A DNA stretch of 33,979 bases from Lachnospiraceae bacterium. Its GTDB lineage: Bacteria; Bacillota; Clostridia; Lachnospirales; Lachnospiraceae. The translations under genes and the position numbers were made by a program. Where the stretch lies: contig JAFUYB010000063.1 of the NCBI GenBank assembly GCA_017470735.1, forward strand, positions 1 to 33,979, given 5' to 3'. Below the pieces are notes generated by a model. That model was not told the origin of the DNA. It was given only the letters and a program-made list of their open reading frames with translations, and did no database searches. Every line of letters begins with the position of its first letter. Positions within the stretch are counted from its first letter, which is position 1. Below are positions 24,630 to 31,458 of the stretch, piece by piece.

Positions 24630-25490
24630 ATGAACCAGAGATCAGCAGGGAAAGATATCGTATCATCATTTATATTCATTACAATCGGGGCAGTGTTGGC
24701 GGCGTTTTCATTGGAAGAATTTTTGGTGCCGAACCACATTTACGATGGCGGCGTGACCGGCGTGGCGATGATCGTGGCGCATTTTACGCCGGCAAAGCTC
24801 GGATATATGGTGGCACTGTTCAACCTGCCGTTTGTGATTCTGGCGTGGAAACGGCTCGGGCATGTCTTTGTGATGAAATTTTTCTACGCGATCGCGCTGT
24901 TCTCAACAATGACGGTTGTGTTTGAACCATTGGAAAATGCGACAAACGATATCATTCTCGCCGTGACCTTTGGCGGCGTGCTGCTGGGAACGGGAGTCGG
25001 GCTGGTGCTGCGCGGTGGCGGATGCCTTGACGGGACAGAGACCGTGGCGGTGATCTTAAACCGCGTGTTTTCGGTGTCGATCGGACAGACGGTTTTGATA
25101 TGCAATATCGTGATCTACGCGGTGGCAGGTTATTTTTTCGGCATCGAACGGGGCATGTATTCGCTGCTGATGTACTTTATCACTTCCAAGGTGATCGACA
25201 TCGTGGAGATCGGCATGGACAGCACAAAGTCGGTGATGATCATTACCGACGACGGCGCAGGGCTGGCGCAGCGGATATTTGAGGATCTCGGCAGGACAGT
25301 GACATTTCTGCGGGGCAAAGGGCTGGTATCAAGCGAGGGCAAGGACATCCTCTACTGTGTCGTGACAAGAGCGGAGATTTACGATCTGAAGAGGATCATC
25401 GAGGAAGAACCTGGCAGTACCTTTACGACGATTTCTGAGGTGTCCGAGATCGTCGGCAACCATATTAAGTCATCAGAGGTGATGGAGTAG
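24630..25490 (+). CDS. YitT family membrane protein
   Basis: A 286-residue integral membrane protein. Five or so hydrophobic helices form the YitT (DUF161) part, with the family's conserved EEFLVPNHIYDGGVTGVAM and GTGVGLVLRGGGCLDGTE segments. The soluble C-terminal DUF2179 domain follows (about 215-280: SVMIITDD, GRTVTFLRGKG, LYCVVTRAEI). The molecular function of the family is not established; a transport role is assumed. The start at 24630 follows GGAGG by four bases. The reading frame is open further upstream but that part lacks the family start and overlaps the promoter. Confidence 0.9.
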   Translation: MNQRSAGKDIVSSFIFITIGAVLAAFSLEEFLVPNHIYDGGVTGVAMIVAHFTPAKLGYMVALFNLPFVILAWKRLGHVFVMKFFYAIALFSTMTVVFEPLENATNDIILAVTFGGVLLGTGVGLVLRGGGCLDGTETVAVILNRVFSVSIGQTVLICNIVIYAVAGYFFGIERGMYSLLMYFITSKVIDIVEIGMDSTKSVMIITDDGAGLAQRIFEDLGRTVTFLRGKGLVSSEGKDILYCVVTRAEIYDLKRIIEEEPGSTFTTISEVSEIVGNHIKSSEVME

Positions 25491-25550
25491 CGCCTTCTTA
25501 TCATTAATGAGGTATGATTCGGATAGGAAATACGCGAAAACCATGCAGAT

Positions 25551-26555
25551 TTGGGGATAAAATTGGGTAAGGAAACAAGGACAAAAATATACGGGACACT
25601 GGGACCGTCCTGTCACCGGATAGATATTTTAAAAGAGATGATCGGTCAGGGCATGAGCGGCGTGCGGCTGAATCTTTCGCATGTCAGCTTAAAGGACAGT
25701 GAAAAATGGCTCGGTGAATGGCAGGAGGCGTCGCAGGGAAAATGTGACCTGCTGATCGATATGCAGGGACCGGAGATGCGGATCGGTTCATTGGAGGAAG
25801 TGCTGCAATTTGAAGCGGGAGACCAGGAGGAGATCCCGATCCCGGATCGTGTGCTGCCGTTTCTTTCAGAGGGGCAGGAAGTGCTGTTGGATGACGGCAA
25901 GATTTTGGCGCGTATTCTGTCAGTCGGGGAAAGCAGTATCCATTTGCTGATGCTGCGGGCGGGCGAGCTGTCGGGCGGAAAGAGCATTAAAATCCCGAAT
26001 GTCGAGAACACGCTTCCGGCACTGACGGAGCACGATCTTTCCAATCTGTCGATGGCAAAAGAGGCGGGCGTGACCGGCGTCATGCAGCCGTTTGTGCGGG
26101 GCGCTGAGGATTTAAGGGAAGTGCGGCGCGCGCTCCGTGATGAGGGTGCGGAGGATATCCGTATTTTTGCCAAGATCGAGAACCGCCGGGGTATGGAGCA
26201 GTTGGATGAAATCCTTTCTGAAGCGGATTGGATCGTGATCGCGCGGGGAGATCTGGGCAATGACATGCCGTTGTGGGAGCTTCCGGCAGCTCAGAAAAAG
26301 ATCGCTACGCGGTGCCGGGAAAAGGGCGTGCCGTTTATCGTGGTGACACAGATGCTTTCAAGCATGGAGCATGCAATGGTGCCGACCCGGGCGGAGGTGT
26401 CGGATATTGCGCGTGCCGTATGGGAAGGCGCAGGCGGCGTAATGGTCACAGGTGAGACGGCGGTCGGGGAGTACCCGGTCGAAGTGATGAAGTATCTGGT
26501 CAATACAGTGCAGTCGGCGGAGCAGAGTGATTGTGAAAATTGGCTTGATTTCTGA
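25551..26555 (+). CDS. Short pyruvate-kinase-like protein
   Basis: A 334-residue protein matching only the catalytic barrel of pyruvate kinase; normal enzymes have 470-590 residues with a C-terminal allosteric domain that is missing here. Recognisable parts are TKIYGTLGPSC, VRLNLSH, LPALTEHD, FAKIENRRG with the catalytic Lys, ARGDLG, and TQMLSSM...PTRAEVSD...GETAVGEYPVE. Several active-site positions differ: DMQGPEMR where DTKGPEIR is usual, and GDLGNDMP where GDLGVEIP is usual. It may be a paralogue with altered activity. No ATG is available. TTG at 25551 or TTG at 25563 is the start; GGGGA sits five bases before the second. It lies 60 bases after the YitT gene. Confidence 0.75.
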   Translation: MGIKLGKETRTKIYGTLGPSCHRIDILKEMIGQGMSGVRLNLSHVSLKDSEKWLGEWQEASQGKCDLLIDMQGPEMRIGSLEEVLQFEAGDQEEIPIPDRVLPFLSEGQEVLLDDGKILARILSVGESSIHLLMLRAGELSGGKSIKIPNVENTLPALTEHDLSNLSMAKEAGVTGVMQPFVRGAEDLREVRRALRDEGAEDIRIFAKIENRRGMEQLDEILSEADWIVIARGDLGNDMPLWELPAAQKKIATRCREKGVPFIVVTQMLSSMEHAMVPTRAEVSDIARAVWEGAGGVMVTGETAVGEYPVEVMKYLVNTVQSAEQSDCENWLDF

Positions 26556-26572
26556 TGAAATTTTGCTATAAT
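26545..26572 (+). promoter_or_regulatory. Promoter of the antitoxin RNA
   Basis: TTGATT (26545-26550) and perfect TATAAT (26567-26572) with a 16-base spacer. The -35 overlaps the stop codon of the pyruvate-kinase-like gene. The only thing downstream before a terminator is about 84 non-coding bases. Confidence 0.75.
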
Positions 26573-26578
26573 GATCAT

Positions 26579-26662
26579 ATAGAACAAGCGGCGGTTATCG
26601 CCCCTTGGCATATTTTGACTAAATAACCGCCATGACTGCCAAATCAGGGGCGGTTATTTTTT
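26579..26662 (+). ncRNA. Candidate antisense RNA antitoxin
   Basis: An RNA of about 84 bases is predicted between the promoter at 26545-26572 and the terminator at 26621-26662. It has no ribosome site or reading frame. Its 3' part is the exact complement of the end of the 35-aa toxin gene on the other strand, including the stop codon. It also holds GGCGGTTATCGCCCCTTGG (from 26590) and ATAACCGCC (26623-26631). The latter can pair with GGCGGTT and GGTTAT in the toxin mRNA leader, so both ends of the toxin mRNA could be targeted. Confidence 0.65.
26621..26662 (+). terminator. Shared terminator of antitoxin RNA and toxin mRNA
   Basis: AATAACCGCC pairs perfectly with GGCGGTTATT and is followed by a T run on the + strand. 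On the minus strand the same stem is followed by a weaker TTATTT tract, so it may stop both convergent transcripts. Confidence 0.85.
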
Positions 26663-26761
26663 GCGATTATTGCATATCTGATAAATCAGACCTACAAGAG
26701 CAACGACAAAAATACAAAACTGAAAAAAATCAGTCCAAGTCATATAACAACTCATAGGCAT
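26654..26761 (-). CDS. Holin-like type I toxin, 35 aa
   Basis: A 35-residue peptide with a short N-terminus, a single hydrophobic helix (DFFQFCIFVVALVGLIYQI) and a basic end NNRKK. The MTW... start and layout match the putative holin-like toxin (Hol-Tox) peptides of Firmicutes, which insert in the inner membrane and depolarise it. Three in-frame ATGs exist (26761, 26755, 26743); AAGGAGGG lies four bases before the first and ten before the second. The stop codon lies within the shared terminator stem. An antisense RNA gene converges on it. The mRNA leader repeats GGCGGTT...GGTTAT elements found in that RNA, reminiscent of par/Fst loci. Confidence 0.75.
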   Translation of the reverse strand: MPMSCYMTWTDFFQFCIFVVALVGLIYQICNNRKK

Positions 26762-26808
26762 CAACCCTCCTTGTAATCTCAAGGGGGATAACCAACCGCC
26801 AAGAGAAT

Positions 26809-26839
26809 ATTATCACATTGGCAGAGAAAAAACCATCAA
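26809..26839 (-). promoter_or_regulatory. Extended -10 promoter of the toxin gene
   Basis: On the minus strand GATAAT is preceded by TGT (extended -10). TTGATG lies 19 bases upstream. The start site near 26802 gives a leader of about 40 bases before the toxin ATG. Confidence 0.5.
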
Positions 26840-26886
26840 ATTTATTATTTTCATCTTCCCATATGTATGCATAATGTGGTATTCTA

Positions 26887-26915
26887 TTGGAAAATAAAAT
26901 TACATTGGATACAAT
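26887..26915 (+). promoter_or_regulatory. Promoter of trxA
   Basis: TTGGAA (26887-26892) and TACAAT (26910-26915) with a 17-base spacer, 26 bases before the start codon and just ahead of the AAAGGAGG ribosome site. Confidence 0.65.
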
Positions 26916-26941
26916 TCATTTACGCGAAAAGGAGGAAAACA

Positions 26942-27253
26942 ATGGCAGCACAGATTTTTACGACAGCGAATTTTGACAGTGAGGTATTGCAGTCGGACAA
27001 GCCGGTGCTTGTGGATTTTTGGGCGACCTGGTGCGGACCCTGCCAGAAGCAGGGTCCGATCGTAGAGGAGCTGGCAGACGAGCTTTCCGATGTCAAGATC
27101 GGCAAGCTGGATGTGGACGCTGAGGATGAGATCGCAGGGCGTTACAACATCATGTCGATCCCGACCGTGATCCTGTTCAAAAACGGTGAGGTCGCGGGCA
27201 AGGCAGTGGGACTGCAGAGCAAGGAGAGCCTGAAGGAACTGATCGCGGGATAA
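26942..27253 (+). CDS. trxA: Thioredoxin
   Basis: A 103-residue cytoplasmic disulfide reductase. The active site WCGPC is at 30-34 (Cys31, Cys34), with the conserved Asp in LVDFWA, cis-Pro in SIPTVILF and the terminal GLQSKESL helix. AAAGGAGG is placed well before the ATG at 26942; the frame is open upstream but that part has no start context. Its stop codon falls in a 16-base palindrome (27252-27267). It may serve the glutathione-peroxidase-type enzyme in this window, but no reductase gene is adjacent. Confidence 0.96.
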   Translation: MAAQIFTTANFDSEVLQSDKPVLVDFWATWCGPCQKQGPIVEELADELSDVKIGKLDVDAEDEIAGRYNIMSIPTVILFKNGEVAGKAVGLQSKESLKELIAG

Positions 27254-27439
27254 TAACATATGTTATTGGAGGAGCCTAGTATTGTCCTGCGAACACAATG
27301 TGTATCCGTAGGTTAAGCTTGAGTGGATAATCCTAAAGGATCAGTTTTGCGTCGCAGCACTGGCATACCTGCGAGGCAAAATTTCGATAGCGTAAGCCAG
27401 ATAGTAACTTACGTTATTTAGAGTAGAAAGCGTTTTCTT
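27252..27439 (+). promoter_or_regulatory. Structured spacer between trxA and copA
   Basis: No gene. It begins with the perfect palindrome AATAACATATGTTATT (27252-27267). A 13-bp hairpin with one G-G mismatch follows at 27345-27381 (TTTTGC, TCGCAG / CTGCGA, GCAAAA, loop of 11). Then CGTAAG (27391-27396) pairs with CTTACG (27408-27413), close to the copA start. No clear promoter, CopY or CsoR operator is seen. It may be a regulated mRNA leader or a degenerate repeat element. Confidence 0.45.
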
Positions 27440-30118
27440 ATGGAAGAATACCGGGTGAGCGGAATGTCCTGTGCCGCCTGCGTCGCGCATGTCGAAAAGG
27501 CAGTACAGAAGGTGCCGGGGGTGGACGAGGTCAATGTCAGTCTGTTGACCAATTCCATGACGGTCGGCGGTACGGCGGGACAGGACGAGATCTGCGCGGC
27601 GGTACGGGCGGCGGGCTACGACGCGTCGCCAAAGGAAGCCGCAGGCAGCGGACAGACGCATACGAATCAGCAAGACGACCTGAAAGACCGGGAGACGCCG
27701 AAGCTTCTTGCGAGGTTGTTTTTTTCGATTGTCCTTTTATGCCCGCTGATGTATTTGTCGATGGGGCATATGATGTGGGGCTGGCCGCTGCCGGCGTTTT
27801 TAGACGGCAATCATGTCGGCATGGGCATCTGCCAGATGCTGTTTGCGGTGGCAGTCATGGTGGTCAACCAGCGGTTTTTCATCAGCGGGACGATGAGCGT
27901 CCTGCATGGCGCGCCCAATATGGATACGCTTGTGGCGATGGGCTCGGGCGTTTCCTTCGGATACAGCGTGTATTCGCTGCTGTGCATGAGCCTCGCGCAG
28001 ACGCGGGGCGATATGGACGCGGTCATGGTGTATATGGACCAGTTCTATTTTGAATCCGCGGCGATGATCCTGACGCTGATCACGGTCGGAAAGGTGCTCG
28101 AAGCCTATTCCAAAGGACGGACGACGGACGCGCTGAAAGGGCTGATGCGCCTTGCGCCGCAGACGGCGACAGTGCTGCGGGATGGAAAAGAGGCCGTTGT
28201 CCCGGTGGAAAAGGTGCTTGTCGGGGACCGCTATCTGGTGCGTCCCGGCGAGTCGATTCCGGTGGATGGCGTCGTAGTGGACGGCGAGGCGGCAGTCGAT
28301 ATGTCGGCGATGACCGGTGAATCGATTCCTGTGGATGTGGCAGCAGGAGATGAGGTGATCGGCGGTACGATCAACACATCGGGATTTCTGACCTGTGAAG
28401 CGACGCGGATCGGGCAGGATACGACACTTTCGCAGATCATAAAAATGGTAAGTGACGCGGCGGCGACCAAGGCGCCGATCGCCAAAACGGCGGACAAGGT
28501 AGCGGCGGTCTTTGTGCCTGCAGTGCTCGTCGTAGCCTGCGTGACGGCAGTGGTATGGCTCGCGCTTGGGGCGAGCGTGGATTTTGCGTTGACCCATGCG
28601 ATCGCGGTGCTGGTCATCAGCTGTCCCTGCGCGTTGGGTCTGGCGACGCCGGTGGCGATCATGGTAGGCAGCGGAGTCGGCGCGAGAAACGGCATTTTAT
28701 ACAAGACGGCAGCCGCATTGGAAATGGCAGGCAACGCGAAAATCGTCGTACTGGACAAGACAGGCACGGTGACGGAGGGCAGACCCCATGTGACCGATGT
28801 GCTGCCGAATGAGACGGTCAGCGTGCAAAGCCTGCTTGCGGCGGCAGGGATGCTGGAAGCGAAAAGCGAGCATCCTTTAGCGCGCGCTGTGATGGAGCAT
28901 ATCGAGGAAAATCACGAGACCTACCCGGAGGCGGAGCATTTTCAGGCTCTGTCGGGCAACGGCGTCCGCGCCCAATACGAGGGCAGTACCTACTATGCGG
29001 GCAAGCAGTCGTTTATCTACGAGACGCTGATGGGGACGGACGGCGAAGAGGATTTCGTGAATTTTGTCCGGACATGGAAGCCGGAGCGTTATGAAAAGAC
29101 TGGGAAGACGGTTCTGTTTTTCGCGCAGGATGAGAAGCTGCTGGGAGCCCTGCTCGTGGCGGATACGATGCGGGATGAATCGGTAAAAGCGATCCGCAGC
29201 TTAAAGACTTTAGGACTTTCGGTCGTCATGCTGACCGGCGACAATGAGCGGACGGCGACCTCGATCGGCAAGGACGCGGGCGTGGAAGCGGTGATCGCGG
29301 GCGTGATGCCGCAGGGCAAGGAACAGGTGGTCCGGCGGCTGCAAAAGGGCGCAGGCAATGTACTGATGGTCGGGGACGGCATCAACGACGCCCCGGCGCT
29401 GACCGCGGCGGATACGGGCTTTGCGATCGGAGCGGGCACGGATATCGCGATGGACGCGGCGGATGTGGTGCTGACGCAGAGCCGTCTGACCGATGTGCCC
29501 AGGGCACTGGTGCTTTCGCGCGGCGTCAAGCGCAACATCAAAGAAAATCTGTTTTGGGCGTTCTTTTACAATGTGGTCGGCATCCCGTTGGCGGCGGGCG
29601 TGTGGTACCCGCTGTTTGGGATTTCCTTAAGCCCGATGTTCGGGGCGGCGGCAATGAGCTTATCGAGCTTCTGCGTCGTGATGAATGCCCTGCGCTTGAA
29701 TTTTATCCGCCTTGACAATGTCCGGCATTACCGCCGGAAGAAAGAGAAGATCAGATTCCGCAGGATCATTTCGGGCGAGAGCCAGGGAAAAACGGAAAAT
29801 GAAGCACAGCAGAATGGAAATGCAGCTTTAAATGGCGGTAAGGACGCCGGCGGACAGAAAAATGGTGGAGATAAAAATAGAAACATAGAAAAGGAGACAC
29901 AGACAATGGACACAAAGAACATGAAGATCGAAGGTATGATGTGCGAGCACTGCCAGGCGCGGGTTAAAGAGGCGCTTGAAAAGGTGGACGGCGTGCGGAG
30001 CGCTGAGGTCAGCCATGAGGCAGGCACGGCGGTCGTGTCATTTGACGGCGCAGTGACCGATGAGGCTCTGACGGCAGCGGTGACAGACGCGGGCTATGAG
30101 GTAAAAAATATCGCGTAA
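27440..30118 (+). CDS. copA: Copper-exporting P1B-type ATPase with C-terminal CopZ domain
   Basis: An 892-residue membrane pump for Cu(I). An N-terminal metal-binding domain has CAAC (Cys11, Cys14). The core has TGES (292-295), the metal-site CPC (395-397) in the sixth helix, the phosphorylated Asp439 in DKTGT, SEHPLA, and GDGINDAP near 645, with the final MSLSS helix pair. After the pump a polar Gly/Asn/Lys linker (about 775-822) leads to a second metal-binding domain with CEHC (Cys835, Cys838). This domain equals a free CopZ chaperone in length and carries its own strong ribosome site. In contrast copA itself has only a weak site (GAAAG) before its ATG. Confidence 0.95.
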   Translation: MEEYRVSGMSCAACVAHVEKAVQKVPGVDEVNVSLLTNSMTVGGTAGQDEICAAVRAAGYDASPKEAAGSGQTHTNQQDDLKDRETPKLLARLFFSIVLLCPLMYLSMGHMMWGWPLPAFLDGNHVGMGICQMLFAVAVMVVNQRFFISGTMSVLHGAPNMDTLVAMGSGVSFGYSVYSLLCMSLAQTRGDMDAVMVYMDQFYFESAAMILTLITVGKVLEAYSKGRTTDALKGLMRLAPQTATVLRDGKEAVVPVEKVLVGDRYLVRPGESIPVDGVVVDGEAAVDMSAMTGESIPVDVAAGDEVIGGTINTSGFLTCEATRIGQDTTLSQIIKMVSDAAATKAPIAKTADKVAAVFVPAVLVVACVTAVVWLALGASVDFALTHAIAVLVISCPCALGLATPVAIMVGSGVGARNGILYKTAAALEMAGNAKIVVLDKTGTVTEGRPHVTDVLPNETVSVQSLLAAAGMLEAKSEHPLARAVMEHIEENHETYPEAEHFQALSGNGVRAQYEGSTYYAGKQSFIYETLMGTDGEEDFVNFVRTWKPERYEKTGKTVLFFAQDEKLLGALLVADTMRDESVKAIRSLKTLGLSVVMLTGDNERTATSIGKDAGVEAVIAGVMPQGKEQVVRRLQKGAGNVLMVGDGINDAPALTAADTGFAIGAGTDIAMDAADVVLTQSRLTDVPRALVLSRGVKRNIKENLFWAFFYNVVGIPLAAGVWYPLFGISLSPMFGAAAMSLSSFCVVMNALRLNFIRLDNVRHYRRKKEKIRFRRIISGESQGKTENEAQQNGNAALNGGKDAGGQKNGGDKNRNIEKETQTMDTKNMKIEGMMCEHCQARVKEALEKVDGVRSAEVSHEAGTAVVSFDGAVTDEALTAAVTDAGYEVKNIA
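29906..30118 (+). CDS. copZ: Internal in-frame start: CopZ-like copper chaperone
   Basis: AAAAGGAG ends nine bases before an in-frame ATG at codon 823 of copA. Translation from here gives 70 residues: MDTKNMKIEGMMCEHCQAR and so on to the common stop, exactly one HMA domain with CEHC. Free CopZ proteins are about 69 residues long and deliver Cu(I) to CopA. The codons just before it (GGDKNRNIEKETQT) look like a former intergenic region read through in frame. So either two ancestral genes have fused while keeping the second start, or both fused and free forms are made. The internal product is inferred from the ribosome site; it is not proven. Confidence 0.6.
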   Translation: MDTKNMKIEGMMCEHCQARVKEALEKVDGVRSAEVSHEAGTAVVSFDGAVTDEALTAAVTDAGYEVKNIA

Positions 30119-30196
30119 ACAGCGTTTGCAATCTCCCGAACAGATGAAAAACAGGGGTGCAGTGAATAGTAAAGCGGCGTCCCCAAAGGAGTCCTT

Positions 30197-31384
30197 ATGA
30201 TAAACGAAAAATACAAAGCAATGCTTTCCGCCCGTTCCGTGATCCGGGAGCTGGCAGAGTACGCGGCGGCGAGAGGCGAAGAGATCGGCTATGAAAATGT
30301 ATTCGATTTTTCGCTGGGCAATCCAAGCGTGCCGGTGGCGGAGGATTACACAAAGGCAGTGATTGATCTGCACCGGAATTCTGATCCGGTGGCACTGCAT
30401 GGGTACAGCCCGTCGCTCGGCAATACCGAAGTGCGCGGGATCGTGGCGGACAGCCTGAAACGGCGGTTCGGCCTGCCCTATGAGACAAAGCACATCTTTA
30501 TGACGAGCGGGGCGGCGGGCGCGTTGGCGCATGCCCTGCGCGCGGTGACGGTGCCAGGGGACGAGGTGCTGGTGTTTGCGCCGTTTTTTTCCGAGTATGT
30601 GCCGTACATCAATGACACGGGCGCGGTGCTGCATATGGTCGGGGCTGACGAAGAGCATTTCCAGATCAACTGGGACGCGCTGGAGCGCGAGATGAATGAA
30701 AAGGTCATGGCGGTGCTGATCAACTCGCCGAACAATCCGTCTGGCGTGGTCTATTCCGAAGAGACTTTGCAGCGGCTTTCTGATTTCTTGAGGGAGCGGC
30801 AGCAGGAGTACGGGCACGACATTTTCCTGATCAGTGACGAGCCGTACCGGGAGATCGTATTCGATGGCCGGGAGGTGCCTTATCCGTCGCGGTATTATGA
30901 CAATACGCTGTCCTGCTATTCTTTTTCCAAATCCTTGTCCCTGCCGGGAGAGCGGATCGGTTATGTGGCAGTGCAGCCGAAAGCGACGGACGCGGATATA
31001 TTCGCGATCATGTTCGGGCAGATTTCACGCGGCATCGGCCACAACTGTCCGTCTTCATCGGTACAGCAGGCGGTCGCGCGGGTGATCAATGAGACGAGCG
31101 ATCTGTCGGTATATGAGGAAAACCGCAATCTGCTCTACGACTGCCTGACCGGACTGGGTCTGTCGGTGGAAAAGCCGGGCGGAACCTTTTACATTTTCCC
31201 GAAAGCGCCGGGCGGGGACGCGGTCGCGTTCTGCAACAAGGCCAAGGATTACGACCTGATCCTCGTGCCATCCGACAATTTCGGCGTGAAAGGATTTTTC
31301 CGGATGGCTTACTGTCTTGATACGGAAAAAGTAAAACGGTCGCTTCCGGTATTGGAACGCTTTATAAGGGAAAATGATTTTTGA
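30197..31384 (+). CDS. PLP-dependent class I/II aminotransferase
   Basis: A 395-residue fold type I aminotransferase. Conserved parts are FSLGNPSVP, the Gly/Ala-rich cofactor loop TSGAAGALAHALRA, INSPNNPSGVVYSEE, the cofactor-binding Asp in LISDEPYRE, the Schiff-base Lys245 in YSFSKSLSLPGERIGYV, and the carboxylate-binding Arg in FFRMAYC. The family includes aspartate, alanine and aromatic aminotransferases; the substrate cannot be read from the sequence. AAAGGAG precedes the ATG. It lies 78 bases after copA with no terminator between, so it may share the copA transcript. Confidence 0.9.
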   Translation: MINEKYKAMLSARSVIRELAEYAAARGEEIGYENVFDFSLGNPSVPVAEDYTKAVIDLHRNSDPVALHGYSPSLGNTEVRGIVADSLKRRFGLPYETKHIFMTSGAAGALAHALRAVTVPGDEVLVFAPFFSEYVPYINDTGAVLHMVGADEEHFQINWDALEREMNEKVMAVLINSPNNPSGVVYSEETLQRLSDFLRERQQEYGHDIFLISDEPYREIVFDGREVPYPSRYYDNTLSCYSFSKSLSLPGERIGYVAVQPKATDADIFAIMFGQISRGIGHNCPSSSVQQAVARVINETSDLSVYEENRNLLYDCLTGLGLSVEKPGGTFYIFPKAPGGDAVAFCNKAKDYDLILVPSDNFGVKGFFRMAYCLDTEKVKRSLPVLERFIRENDF

Positions 31385-31458
31385 CTATTTCTTTCTTTAT
31401 GAGAATATGTTAGAATAGTGGTGTTTTTGTAAGATTCATGTCGGCAGGGAGGTTTTTG

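Noticed and set aside
27800-28597. 265-codon open frame on the minus strand inside copA
   Set aside because: It mirrors the copA frame in a GC-rich region, is rich in His/Arg as such shadows are, and has no ribosome site or family resemblance.
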